A stretch of DNA of 16,443 nucleotides from Bacteroidota bacterium. Lineage in GTDB: Bacteria > Bacteroidota > Bacteroidia > Cytophagales > Cyclobacteriaceae. Below are positions 1-7,497 of this stretch, piece by piece. The notes under the pieces were generated by a model. That model had not been told where the DNA came from. It saw nothing but the letters and a program-made list of their open reading frames with translations, and did not search any database. Every line of letters begins with the position of its first letter. The first letter of the stretch is position 1. Where the stretch lies: positions 1 through 16,443 of the forward strand of contig QGUY01000064.1 in NCBI GenBank assembly GCA_003242315.1, given 5' to 3'. The position numbers and the translations under genes were made by a program.

Positions 1-68
1 TAGGCATGATGCTTTTGATGTAGGTTGTTGAGGACTGGGTTGTAAGCGGCGGCTGTTTGATAAAGGAT
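1..68 (-). pseudogene. Continuation of the lipoprotein after an in-frame stop
   Basis: Immediately after the TAA at 69-71, the same minus-strand frame runs open to the window edge. It reads ILYQTAAAYNPVLNNLHQK and then HHA. Placed after EIP, the stop sits where related lipoproteins, as I remember them, have Tyr, and TAA is one base from the Tyr codons TAT and TAC. This suggests a nonsense mutation or a sequencing error, not a natural C-terminus. The rest of the gene lies outside the window. Confidence is limited because only 22 codons can be seen. Confidence 0.4.
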
Positions 69-254
69 TTATGGTATCTCCGCAGGGTCAGGAATTTTGT
101 AGACAAGGTCTTCGATCTGACTCTTCAGGCTTTCCTGGGCTTTTGCAAATTCATCTGATTCCTTTTCCTTATCGCTGCCGGACTTACCGCAGGCCATCAG
201 GAACACCACAGCCGAAGCTGTAAACAGAATGCAGAAAGATCGGGTTAATTTCAT
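69..254 (-). CDS. Small lipoprotein, probably cut short by a stop codon
   Basis: The reading frame gives 61 residues. It starts at the ATG at 254, because the N-terminus there is a lipoprotein signal: positive residues (MKLTR), a hydrophobic stretch, and the lipobox LMAC with Cys22. The mature part is short and charged, then helical (about residues 35-53), and ends in KIPDPAEIP. The longer frame upstream overlaps the divergent response regulator and lacks a signal, so I reject it. The frame stays open past the TAA at 69-71 and the residues beyond it look coding, so this is probably the N-terminal part of a larger lipoprotein. I recall Bacteroidota lipoproteins with a similar EIPY...G...YN segment but cannot name a function. 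Lipid attachment is well supported; whether the short product is functional is unknown. Confidence 0.55.
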   Translation of the reverse strand: MKLTRSFCILFTASAVVFLMACGKSGSDKEKESDEFAKAQESLKSQIEDLVYKIPDPAEIP

Positions 255-406
255 CGTGAGAATGGAGTTTAAAAGGTTCAGGTAAGGCGAATGATTCGGC
301 GATAATGCCTTTTTTTTAGCCTTCAATTTTACTACATTTTTTATTCGAATAAAAAGAGCGATTGTAAAATTTGGGCCATTTTTTAGGGATTCCGGGCAAC
401 TTTCAG

Positions 407-414
407 TAAGTTTC
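407..414 (+). promoter_or_regulatory. Possible -7 element for the response regulator
   Basis: TAAGTTTC matches seven of the eight positions of the Bacteroidota -7 consensus TAnnTTTG and lies 36 bases before the response-regulator ATG. I see no convincing -33 TTTG at the usual distance. On the other strand, TAAAATTG (331 to 324) is a similar seven-of-eight match upstream of the lipoprotein. The 196-base divergent gap could therefore hold both promoters. The region is AT-rich, so chance matches are likely. Confidence 0.25.
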
Positions 415-450
415 GTCAGAGCAAGAACCTGTGTAACCAAGTGGATCATT

Positions 451-846
451 ATGGTGTCGAAAGCTGTTCTTATCGACGATAGCGATATCGACCTGTTCAT
501 TCAAAGAAGATTCCTCGAAGTCTATAAATTTTCAGAAGAACTGGTCCTGTACCGGTCGGCAGAAGAAGCACTTAATTGGCTTCGCATGCTAAATGGGGAA
601 GCTCCCCCGGACGTCATTTTCCTCGACTTGAACATGCCCGACATCGATGGCTTTTCATTCCTCGAGAACTTCTCCCAGCTTCCCGAAAACATACGGTCCA
701 AATCCAAGATCGTTGTACTGACCAGCTCCAACAACAAGAAAGACAAGGAACTCGCCTTCCTCAATCAGAACGTCATCCAGTTCATTACGAAGCCCCTTAA
801 ACAGGCCGATATTGAAGAATTGAAGAAGAAAATCAGCGCCTCCTGA
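451..846 (+). CDS. Stand-alone response regulator receiver domain (CheY-like)
   Basis: The 131-residue protein is a single receiver domain with no output domain. The receiver signature is complete: acidic pair Asp9-Asp10 in LIDDSD, phospho-acceptor Asp59 in FLDLNMPD, switch Thr91 in VLTSS, and Lys114 in ITKPL. Such proteins take phosphate from a histidine kinase and signal by protein contact. The DDSDIDLFI start resembles a single-domain regulator type common in Bacteroidota. No kinase is adjacent, so its partner must be encoded elsewhere or come from a hybrid kinase. The start is the first ATG, four codons before the first beta strand; no strong ribosome-binding site is seen. It lies 80 bases upstream of leuS, which has its own promoter-like element, so co-transcription is uncertain. 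The target is unknown. Confidence 0.9.
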   Translation: MVSKAVLIDDSDIDLFIQRRFLEVYKFSEELVLYRSAEEALNWLRMLNGEAPPDVIFLDLNMPDIDGFSFLENFSQLPENIRSKSKIVVLTSSNNKKDKELAFLNQNVIQFITKPLKQADIEELKKKISAS

Positions 847-898
847 CCTGCCCTCCATCGCATTCCCTTGCCCATCGACGGGATTTACCGCCATTTGT

Positions 899-906
899 TA
901 TTTTTG
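899..906 (+). promoter_or_regulatory. Probable -7 element of the leuS promoter
   Basis: TATTTTTG is an exact match to the Bacteroidota -7 consensus TAnnTTTG, 20 bases upstream of the leuS ATG. This implies a very short leader. The nearest TTG upstream (868-870) is about 28 bases away, longer than usual, so the -33 element is weak or absent. It suggests leuS can be transcribed separately from the response regulator. Confidence 0.4.
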
Positions 907-926
907 GGGCCTGAAATTCCTGTTAC

Positions 927-3833
927 ATGGCCGATTACAGCAAGGACGAGATACGACGCATCGAAGAAAAGTGGCAACGTGAGTGGGAGCGACGACGCGT
1001 TTATGAGGTACAGGCTGATCCTTCCCGACCGAAATACTATGTGCTGGACATGTTCCCCTACCCTTCCGGATCAGGCCTCCATGTTGGGCATCCACTGGGA
1101 TATATCGCGTCTGACATCGTAGCGCGCTATAAGCGCCTGAAAGGCTATAACGTCCTTCACCCCATGGGTTTTGATGCGTTCGGCCTTCCCGCTGAACAAT
1201 ATGCCATCCAAACAGGCCAGCATCCGGCAATCACAACCGCACGCAACATCGAGACCTATAAGCGTCAGCTTAAACAAATCGGATTTTCATTCGACTGGAG
1301 CCGCGAAGTGCAGACCTGCGATCCATCGTTCTACAAATGGACGCAGTGGATCTTTATGCAACTGTTCAACTCCTGGTACAACCGTAAAGAGGGCGACGGA
1401 AAAGCTGAACCTATCGAGACACTCGTTCGCGAACTTGACCAACACGGGAACACGCGTATCGATGCCGCATGCGATGACGATACCCCTATCATAACGGCGG
1501 AGGAGTGGAAAGCAATGGACGCACGCAATCGCGAACAATTTCTTCAAAAGTATCGCATCGCTTATCAGTCGGAAACCTTTGTAAACTGGTGCCCCGCACT
1601 CGGAACAGTACTGTCCAATGATGAAGTGAAAGACGGCGTCAGCGAACGCGGAGGTTTTCCCGTCGAGCGGATCAAGATGCTTCAATGGAGCATGAGGATA
1701 TCCGCTTATGCAGAACGCCTGTTGAAGGGTCTTAACATGATCGACTGGCCGGAGAACGTGAAAGAAATGCAACGTAACTGGATCGGACGTTCTACCGGGT
1801 GCGAACTCGATTTCCCGATCGACGGGATGGAAGGCCAGTCCATACGCGTATTTACCACCCGCATCGACACCATTTACGGCGTCACCTTCATGGTGCTTGC
1901 GCCCGAACACGATCTGGTCGCTTCGATCACTACGCCTGACCGGAAAGACGAGGTCATGGAGTATGTTGAAGTTGCAAAGAATCGATCCGAGCGCGAGCGT
2001 ATGAGTGAGGTCAAGCGCATCAGCGGTGTTTTCACAGGTGCGTATTGCATCAATCCGTTCAACAATGCGCGCGTTCCGGTGTGGATCGCTGACTATGTCC
2101 TCGCGGGATATGGTACAGGTGCTGTAATGGCGGTGCCATCCAGCGACACACGCGACTACGCGTTTGCAAAGCATTTCAACCTGCCCATCATCGACGTGCT
2201 CGAAGGGCCGAACACTGACATCACGAAGCCCGACTTCAACCCGAAGGCCGGCACGATGATCAATTCTGATTTCCTGAACGGTCTTCCCTGGAATGAGGCA
2301 ATTGAAAAAGCGGCGGATAAGGTAGAGGCCATGGGAATCGGCCGCCGCAAGATCAACTACCGCATGCGCGACGCCATATTTGGCCGGCAACGGTACTGGG
2401 GCGAACCTTTCCCTGTATACTACAAAGACGGTATTCCTCATCTCGTTGACGTGAAGGATTTGCCCATCACGTTGCCTGAAATTGACGAATACAAGCCGAC
2501 AGAAAGTGGAGAACCTCCTCTCGCCCGTGCGCGCGACTGGAAATACAGGCCGGCACCAGGAGAAGAATATCCCTTTGAACATACCACCATGCCCGGATGG
2601 GCTGGCTCCAGCTGGTACTGGTACCGGTATATGGATCCTAAGAATACTGAAGCGTTTTGCAGCCGCGAAGCCGAATCATACTGGAAAGACGTCGACCTCT
2701 ACGTGGGTGGCTCCGAACACGCCACCGGTCACCTTTTGTACTCTCGCTTCTGGAACAAGGTTTTGAAAGACCTGGGATATGTTGCGGCTGAAGAGCCGTT
2801 CAAGAAAATGATCAACCAGGGTCACATCCAGGGCATATCACGGTTAGCCTACAGGCTAAAATTAACACCTACGCTGGACCGCGAAGTATTCATCAGCAGC
2901 GACATTGTGGAACGGCTGAAAAAGTCGGGCGACACCAACGAGCTTGTCTCCCTCCTTCGCGAAAATGGTGTAGTAGTCGATGCAATGCTCGTCACCAATG
3001 CTGAATATACACCACTGCACGTCGACATAAACATGGTTGAAAACGACACGCTTGATATCGCCGCCTTCCGTGAGTGGCGTCCCGAATTGAAGGCGGCCAC
3101 CATCATCACGAATAAAAAAGGCGAATTCAAGTGCATCGCGGAGATCGAAAAGATGTCGAAGTCGCTGTATAATGTCGTCAACCCGGATGACATCGTAGCG
3201 AAATACGGTGCTGACACGCTGAGAATGTACGAGATGTTCCTCGGGCCCCTTGAAGTATCAAAACCCTGGAATACCAATGGCATCGATGGCGTGTATAAAT
3301 TCCTTCGCAAGTTCTGGAACCTGTTTCACAATGAGCAAGGCGAGTTTCATGTAAGTGATGACGAGCCCACCACAGATGAACTGAGGATACTCCACAAAAC
3401 CATCCGGAAGGTAGCGGACGACATCGACAGGTTTTCGTTTAACACGTCCGTCAGCGAGTTCATGATTTGCGCTAACGAATTGACAGCGCTGAAGTGCAAC
3501 AAGCGCGCCATTCTCGAACCGCTCACGATCGTGCTTTCGCCGTTCGCGCCACACATCGCAGAAGAATTGTGGGAACTCCTGGGACACAAGGATACCATTC
3601 TGAACGCAACCTATCCGGAATACGACGAAAAGTATCTCGTCGCCAATTCCTTTGAATATCCCATTTCCATCAACGGCAAAGTTCGCGCGAGAATCAACCT
3701 TGCCCTGGATATGGCACCGGCGGATATCGAACGGACCGTCCTTGCTGACGATACAATTCAGAAATGGACCGCCGGTAAAACGCCAAAGAAGGTCATTATC
3801 GTACCCGGAAAGATCGTCAACGTCGTCGTCTGA
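927..3833 (+). CDS. leuS: Leucyl-tRNA synthetase
   Basis: This class I aminoacyl-tRNA synthetase charges tRNA-Leu with leucine in the cytoplasm. It is 968 residues, somewhat longer than the roughly 860 of the E. coli enzyme. The HIGH-type ATP motif is HVGH (residues 52-55), within PYPSGSGLHVGH. The KMSKS loop is at 742-746. The CP1 editing domain is recognisable by TTRIDT (310-315) and GTGAVMAVPSSDTRD, where Asp407 matches the conserved editing aspartate. Two insertions explain the extra length: about 153-185 in the catalytic module, and a segment between about 640 and 740 just before KMSKS. Insertions at both places are, as I recall, usual in Bacteroidota LeuS, but the piece at about 646-693 reads unlike the versions I remember. 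An anticodon-binding helical domain and a small C-terminal domain follow. The start is the ATG beginning MADYSKDEI, which leaves the expected short lead into the Rossmann fold. Confidence 0.97.
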   Translation: MADYSKDEIRRIEEKWQREWERRRVYEVQADPSRPKYYVLDMFPYPSGSGLHVGHPLGYIASDIVARYKRLKGYNVLHPMGFDAFGLPAEQYAIQTGQHPAITTARNIETYKRQLKQIGFSFDWSREVQTCDPSFYKWTQWIFMQLFNSWYNRKEGDGKAEPIETLVRELDQHGNTRIDAACDDDTPIITAEEWKAMDARNREQFLQKYRIAYQSETFVNWCPALGTVLSNDEVKDGVSERGGFPVERIKMLQWSMRISAYAERLLKGLNMIDWPENVKEMQRNWIGRSTGCELDFPIDGMEGQSIRVFTTRIDTIYGVTFMVLAPEHDLVASITTPDRKDEVMEYVEVAKNRSERERMSEVKRISGVFTGAYCINPFNNARVPVWIADYVLAGYGTGAVMAVPSSDTRDYAFAKHFNLPIIDVLEGPNTDITKPDFNPKAGTMINSDFLNGLPWNEAIEKAADKVEAMGIGRRKINYRMRDAIFGRQRYWGEPFPVYYKDGIPHLVDVKDLPITLPEIDEYKPTESGEPPLARARDWKYRPAPGEEYPFEHTTMPGWAGSSWYWYRYMDPKNTEAFCSREAESYWKDVDLYVGGSEHATGHLLYSRFWNKVLKDLGYVAAEEPFKKMINQGHIQGISRLAYRLKLTPTLDREVFISSDIVERLKKSGDTNELVSLLRENGVVVDAMLVTNAEYTPLHVDINMVENDTLDIAAFREWRPELKAATIITNKKGEFKCIAEIEKMSKSLYNVVNPDDIVAKYGADTLRMYEMFLGPLEVSKPWNTNGIDGVYKFLRKFWNLFHNEQGEFHVSDDEPTTDELRILHKTIRKVADDIDRFSFNTSVSEFMICANELTALKCNKRAILEPLTIVLSPFAPHIAEELWELLGHKDTILNATYPEYDEKYLVANSFEYPISINGKVRARINLALDMAPADIERTVLADDTIQKWTAGKTPKKVIIVPGKIVNVVV

Positions 3834-3863
3834 TTCATCTCTGCGGTAATCACACCACAGCCC

Positions 3864-3883
3864 TGATCCTTGTCATGGGATCA
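3864..3883. other. Hairpin 1 downstream of leuS
   Basis: TGATCC (3864-3869) pairs perfectly with GGATCA (3878-3883). A T-G pair just inside (3870 with 3877) leaves a six-base loop. No T-tract follows on either strand, so it is not a standard intrinsic terminator. It lies 30 bases after the leuS stop and 14 bases before a second, longer hairpin. It could stabilise the leuS 3' end or act as part of a leader for the next gene. Confidence 0.4.
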
Positions 3884-3897
3884 CATCAATATGTCGC

Positions 3898-3919
3898 GGA
3901 CCTTTGACTCACAAGGTCC
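3898..3919. other. Hairpin 2, just upstream of the 3938 gene
   Basis: GGACCTT (3898-3904) and AAGGTCC (3913-3919) form a perfect seven-base-pair stem with an eight-base loop. It is followed by AGGAAATATT rather than a T-run. The purine stretch AAGGAAAT that could serve as ribosome-binding site starts within or directly at the end of the stem, 11 bases before the ATG at 3938. Folding could therefore influence translation of that gene, or the two hairpins could form a T-less terminator of leuS. Which is true cannot be decided from sequence. Confidence 0.45.
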
Positions 3920-3937
3920 AAGGAAATATTGACAACC

Positions 3938-4393
3938 ATGGCAACACTGACGACAACGACCCGGTATTTGCTTCCTCCGGGATTGCATGAATTGCATAAG
4001 CAAGTACTGGAGTGGGAATCCACATTAGGATTGTGGAAGGAAGAACTCGGATTTTTCAGCCGGCTGATACCAAAGTATCGGCAGGAACTGAGGACACGCA
4101 CGCAAATGCAGGAGTTGAACCACGTCCGTTTCCTCCTGGATTATTATGAAAACGAACTGATACCATTGCTGGAGACCCGGCTGTCAGCGCAAAAGGCACA
4201 TTTGCGCACGCTGATGGAACCTCGATTGTTGCAGGATGAGTCGACGGCCAGGAATACTCAGGCGCTGCTTGCTGATCAATTCAGCGCGTTCGAGAAGGAA
4301 TTTGCCTGTTTCAGGGATGAGTTGTTCGCTCTGCTTGAGAAGGCAGTGAGCAGGCACAAGGGGCAGGGGCGGATGCATATGCAGATGCAGTAA
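3938..4393 (+). CDS. Uncharacterised charged helical protein
   Basis: The protein has 151 residues, and I do not recognise a named family. After a Thr-rich start (MATLTTTTRY) comes LPPGLHELHKQVLEWES, then almost continuous amphipathic helix to the end, rich in Glu, Leu, Arg and Gln, with no Cys pair, signal peptide or membrane segment. It looks like a cytoplasmic helical-bundle or coiled-coil protein. The pattern of a Trp-rich helix (WES..GLWKEELGFF) followed by a Leu/Tyr helix recalls small helical proteins of unknown function that I believe occur in Bacteroidota. I chose the ATG at 3938 because AAGGAAAT lies 11 bases upstream; a TTG at 3929 would add three residues but has no spacing for that site. 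The last residues are a low-complexity GRMHMQMQ. It sits between leuS and fabH on the same strand. Confidence 0.7.
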   Translation: MATLTTTTRYLLPPGLHELHKQVLEWESTLGLWKEELGFFSRLIPKYRQELRTRTQMQELNHVRFLLDYYENELIPLLETRLSAQKAHLRTLMEPRLLQDESTARNTQALLADQFSAFEKEFACFRDELFALLEKAVSRHKGQGRMHMQMQ

Positions 4394-4415
4394 CAGAGGC
4401 GGGTGCAGTAGCAGA
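4386..4415. repeat. Two imperfect 12-base direct repeats at the gene end
   Basis: TGCAGTAACAGA (4386-4397) and TGCAGTAGCAGA (4404-4415) differ by one base and are 18 bases apart. The first contains the stop codon of the 3938 gene. They resemble local slippage; no function is evident. Confidence 0.35.
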
Positions 4416-4422
4416 TTTTCAC

Positions 4423-4430
4423 TATCTTAC
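4423..4430 (+). promoter_or_regulatory. Weak candidate -7 element before fabH
   Basis: TATCTTAC matches six of eight positions of TAnnTTTG and lies 20 bases before the fabH ATG, the same distance as the exact element before leuS. A T-rich patch (ATTTTC) lies just upstream, but no clear -33 element is seen. Confidence 0.22.
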
Positions 4431-4450
4431 GACCCTTAATCGCAAAGCCG

Positions 4451-5449
4451 ATGGGTTACTCTAAGATAGTGGGCCTCGGGCACCATGTACCGGAGACGGT
4501 TATCACCAATGAATATCTCGCGTCCATTATGGACACGAGCAATGAGTGGATCGTGGAGCGCACGGGCATCCACGAACGTCGCTTTATCGATCCATCGAAA
4601 GATACCGTGGCCAACATGGCGGCCAAAGCTACGCGAATGGCGCTGGAACGCGCCGGTCTCACCGAAAAAGATATCGACCTCATCGTTTTTGCTACCATCA
4701 CTCCGGACTACTTCTTCCCGGGTTCGGGTGTGCTCCTCCAGCGCGAGTTGGGCCTTGAAGGAATTCCCGCCATTGACATTCGAAATGCATGTTCGGGATT
4801 CATCTACGCGCTCTCGGTTGCTGACCAATTTATTAAGAACGGCACATACAAGACGGCGCTTGTAGTAGGCGCGGAAATCCAATCCACCGCACTGGACCTT
4901 ACCACACGTGGCCGCAGCACAGCAGTGATCTTTGGCGATGGCGCAGGTGTGGCCATACTTCAGCCCTCTGATAAACCCGGCGTGTTGTCAACACATCTTC
5001 ACTCCGACGGAAAGTATGCGGAAGAACTTTACGTGCGCGACCCCGGAAGCAGCAGGCCGCGAAGCGAACGACAGCCCGAACAAATCCTGGACACGTCTAC
5101 CTACAAAGTGTACATGAACGGCAACCAGGTGTTTAAGCATGCCATCGTGCGATTCACGGAAGTAATACAGGAGGCTCTTGACGCGAATGACATGACGAAG
5201 GACGACATAAACCTTCTGATTCCGCACCAGGCCAACCTCAGGATCAGCCAATACATTCAGCAGAAGATGGGGCTTTCAGATGAACAGGTTTACAACAACA
5301 TCATGCGTTATGGCAACACAACTGCGGCGTCAATACCGATTGCCATGAGCGAAGCCTGGGCTGAGGGAAAAATCAAGGAAAATGACGTAATTTGTCTGGC
5401 AGCGTTCGGGAGTGGATTCACATGGGCATCCGCCCTGATTCGCTGGTAA
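4451..5449 (+). CDS. fabH: Beta-ketoacyl-ACP synthase III (FabH)
   Basis: The 332-residue protein has the usual FabH length and fold order. FabH condenses an acyl-CoA primer with malonyl-ACP to start fatty-acid synthesis in the cytoplasm. The catalytic triad is clear: Cys114 in IRNACSGF, His259 in LIPHQAN and Asn289 in RYGNTTAAS. Other hallmarks are NEWIVERTGIHERR near residues 31-44 and FGDGAGVAIL at 161-170. The start at MGYSKIVGLG places the first beta strand at the N-terminus as in the family. FabH paralogues also occur in secondary metabolism, but this one looks canonical. It is the first gene of a close run: the next ORF starts 8 bases after its stop. The usual fab neighbours (plsX, rpmF, fabD) are absent here, so it may be an extra copy or simply placed differently. 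Confidence 0.95.
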   Translation: MGYSKIVGLGHHVPETVITNEYLASIMDTSNEWIVERTGIHERRFIDPSKDTVANMAAKATRMALERAGLTEKDIDLIVFATITPDYFFPGSGVLLQRELGLEGIPAIDIRNACSGFIYALSVADQFIKNGTYKTALVVGAEIQSTALDLTTRGRSTAVIFGDGAGVAILQPSDKPGVLSTHLHSDGKYAEELYVRDPGSSRPRSERQPEQILDTSTYKVYMNGNQVFKHAIVRFTEVIQEALDANDMTKDDINLLIPHQANLRISQYIQQKMGLSDEQVYNNIMRYGNTTAASIPIAMSEAWAEGKIKENDVICLAAFGSGFTWASALIRW

Positions 5450-5456
5450 CAACACT

Positions 5457-5681
5457 ATGAAGACGCCTACCTATAACCCCAGCCCGCTGGAAGTACGCCT
5501 TGCCGACGCGCTGTTCAAACTGAAGCCTGAACTTCAAAAGCATCTTCCCGATAACAAGATTGTCGACATACGTTGCGAGACCAGCACAGAAAACCCGTTG
5601 GTGCGCCTCCATCTGGTCGACAGTGATGGCGACCCGCACGAAATTGTCGTTCGCATCATTCAGATACCCGACAAGTTCTAA
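5457..5681 (+). CDS. Small uncharacterised protein (74 residues)
   Basis: I do not recognise this protein. The first half (about residues 10-29) looks helical: LEVRLADALFKLKPELQKHL. The second half looks like two or three beta strands (KIVDIRCET, LVRLHLVDS, HEIVVRIIQIP) with a DSDGDPHE turn. There is no signal peptide, membrane segment or metal motif, so it is probably a small soluble alpha/beta domain. It lies between fabH (7-base gap) and the permease (12-base gap) on the same strand. This spacing and the lack of competing frames argue for a real gene translated from a shared transcript. No Shine-Dalgarno sequence precedes the ATG, as with its neighbours. The function is unknown. Confidence 0.7.
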   Translation: MKTPTYNPSPLEVRLADALFKLKPELQKHLPDNKIVDIRCETSTENPLVRLHLVDSDGDPHEIVVRIIQIPDKF

Positions 5682-5693
5682 CCCACCAACCCT

Positions 5694-7007
5694 ATGTCGC
5701 TACTGATCATACTGGCAAGCATTGTCTTGCTCGTTCTGCTTATCACCCGATTCAAGTTCAATACCTTCCTCGCGTTTCTCCTCGTTTCCATTCTTGCGGG
5801 CCTTCTTCTGGGCATGCCAATAACAAAGATTACGGGTTCCGTACAAAAAGGTGTCGGCGACCTTCTCGGATCACTGGTTATCGTTATAGTTGCTGGGGCG
5901 ATGCTGGGAAAGCTCGTTGCCGAAAGCGGCGCCGCACAACAAATCACCTCTGGCCTGATGAAACTCTTCGGCACCCGCTACATCCAATGGGCGCTCATGG
6001 TCACAGGCTTCATCATTGGCATCCCCCTGTTTTACAATGTCGGCTTTGTGCTTGTGATCCCGTTGATCTTTTCGGCTGCTTACCGGTTTAATCTCCCGGT
6101 TGTGTATATCGGAGTGCCTATGCTGGCGTCGCTGTCGGTAACGCATGGATTCCTCCCTCCGCATCCATCACCCACCGCCCTGGTAGGACAATTTGAAGCT
6201 GACATGGGGCGCACACTCGTATACGGCATCATCGTCGCCATACCCACGGTAATCCTGGCCGGACCCATATTCGCCCGCACGCTGAAAAAAATTCAGGCAA
6301 ATCCTTTGCAGACCTTCATGCCTGCCGAACTCCCGGAAGAACGTCTGCCGGGGTTGGGCAACAGCATATTTTCATCGCTTCTCCCCGTAATCCTTTTGGC
6401 ATTGACCACGCTTGCGGCGCCGTTCATTCCTGAGTCAGGCACGTTCTCCAATGTCGTGAGGTTCTTCAGCGAACCTGATATTGTCATGCTCATTTCCTTG
6501 CTGTTCGCCACTTTCACGCTTGGTATTCGTTCCGGAATGAGCATGGAACGGATCACGTCCATTTACGGCGAGGCGGTGAAGGACGTATCCCTCATTCTGC
6601 TCATCGTTGCGGGAGCAGGCGCCCTCAAACAAATAATGATCGACAGCGGGGTGAGCACTGAAATTGCAGCATTGCTGCAGAACCTCGACATGGACCCGCT
6701 TGTGCTCGGTTGGCTCATTGCCGCGACCATACGCGTGTGCATGGGCTCCGCCACCGTTTCGGGTCTTACCGCCGCGGGGATTGTCGCGCCCGCCATCGCG
6801 GGTCAGTCAGTGGATCCCAACCTTATGGTACTTTCCATCGGTGCCGGCAGCCTCATGTTTTCGCATGTAAATGACAGTGGTTTCTGGATGTTCAAGGAAT
6901 ATTTCAACCTTAGCATCATGGACACGATCAAATCGTGGTCGCTGATGGAGACTATTGTTGCGATCGCAGGTCTGGCATTCGTACTGATTCTTGATATGTT
7001 CGTGTGA
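5694..7007 (+). CDS. GntP-family permease
   Basis: This 437-residue integral membrane protein belongs to the GntP (gluconate permease) family, whose members import gluconate and related sugar acids, or other small hydroxy or amino acids, driven by protons. Hydrophobic segments run the whole length, starting at about residues 2-18, 25-41, 58-75 and 98-129; 11 to 14 helices are plausible. Family motifs are THGFLPPHPSPT (150-161), GSATVSGLTAAGI (351-363) and SHVNDSGFWMFKEYF (390-404). The length is normal for the family. No gluconate kinase or sugar-acid dehydratase is nearby; the downstream genes are a RidA-like protein and an M19 dipeptidase. An amino-acid-like substrate such as a D- or hydroxy-amino acid is therefore as likely as gluconate. 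The substrate is inference only. The RidA ATG follows the stop by five bases. Confidence 0.9.
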   Translation: MSLLIILASIVLLVLLITRFKFNTFLAFLLVSILAGLLLGMPITKITGSVQKGVGDLLGSLVIVIVAGAMLGKLVAESGAAQQITSGLMKLFGTRYIQWALMVTGFIIGIPLFYNVGFVLVIPLIFSAAYRFNLPVVYIGVPMLASLSVTHGFLPPHPSPTALVGQFEADMGRTLVYGIIVAIPTVILAGPIFARTLKKIQANPLQTFMPAELPEERLPGLGNSIFSSLLPVILLALTTLAAPFIPESGTFSNVVRFFSEPDIVMLISLLFATFTLGIRSGMSMERITSIYGEAVKDVSLILLIVAGAGALKQIMIDSGVSTEIAALLQNLDMDPLVLGWLIAATIRVCMGSATVSGLTAAGIVAPAIAGQSVDPNLMVLSIGAGSLMFSHVNDSGFWMFKEYFNLSIMDTIKSWSLMETIVAIAGLAFVLILDMFV

Positions 7008-7012
7008 TAACC

Positions 7013-7477
7013 ATGGATGCAGATCAAAATTTTCAGCAACTCAACCTCACGCTTCCTCCCGCACCTAAGCCCGCGGGAATCTATAAACCGATTCTCATCT
7101 CCGGTACCCTCGCTTATGTTTCGGGCCATGGGTCAGTCCAAACCGATGGGACCCTGATGCGCGGTAAGGCAGGTGCTGACATCAACGCTGATGAAGCAAA
7201 GCTTGCAGCCCGGCAGGTGGGGTTGACGATTCTTGCCACACTGAAAGCAAACCTTGGAAGCCTTAACCGCGTCGCTCGGGTAATCAAGGTATTGGGCATG
7301 GTAAATGCTACACCAGACTTTGAGCGACATCCGTACGTCATTAATGGGTGCAGCGAATTGTTCGCGAGCGTATGGGGTCCTGACAACGGTATAGGCGTGC
7401 GAAGTGCTGTTGGCATGGGATCTCTTCCCGATAACATTCCTGTTGAAATCGAGGCCGTATTCGAACTGAAAGCGTGA
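7013..7477 (+). CDS. RidA/YjgF-family protein
   Basis: The protein has 154 residues, longer than the roughly 128 of E. coli RidA, and matches the YjgF/YER057c/UK114 subgroup that opens with LPPAPKPAGIYKP. Classical RidA hydrolyses reactive enamine and imine intermediates, such as 2-aminoacrylate, made by PLP enzymes. Visible features are SGHGSVQTDG (38-46), Arg130 in GVRSAVGMGSLP, and Glu145/Glu147 in VEIEAVFEL near the C-terminus, in the region where RidA proteins carry their active-site Arg and Glu. Whether Arg130 is equivalent to the RidA catalytic arginine needs an alignment. I chose the ATG at 7013; a GTG at 7004 would overlap the permease stop and add only three residues. The gap from the permease is five bases, which supports translational coupling. 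With the permease and dipeptidase it suggests amino-acid breakdown in which an imine is released. Confidence 0.88.
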   Translation: MDADQNFQQLNLTLPPAPKPAGIYKPILISGTLAYVSGHGSVQTDGTLMRGKAGADINADEAKLAARQVGLTILATLKANLGSLNRVARVIKVLGMVNATPDFERHPYVINGCSELFASVWGPDNGIGVRSAVGMGSLPDNIPVEIEAVFELKA

Positions 7478-7497
7478 ATTCAAATTCGGAAACAAAA

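Noticed and set aside
595..607. GGGGA-AGC-TCCCC inverted repeat
   Set aside because: It is inside the response-regulator coding frame (NGEAPPD region), has a three-base loop and no T-tract; most likely chance.
868..1122. Plus-strand open frame spanning the leuS start
   Set aside because: It overlaps leuS in another frame and shows no protein features.
1287..2582. Minus-strand open frame of 431 codons
   Set aside because: It is antisense to leuS, whose coding frame is certain. The translation has no motif, and codon bias of leuS explains the open frame.
5694..7007. Calling the permease a gluconate transporter (gntP/gntT)
   Set aside because: Only the family is supported. No gluconate kinase or regulator is nearby, and family members move other acids, so a specific symbol is not justified.
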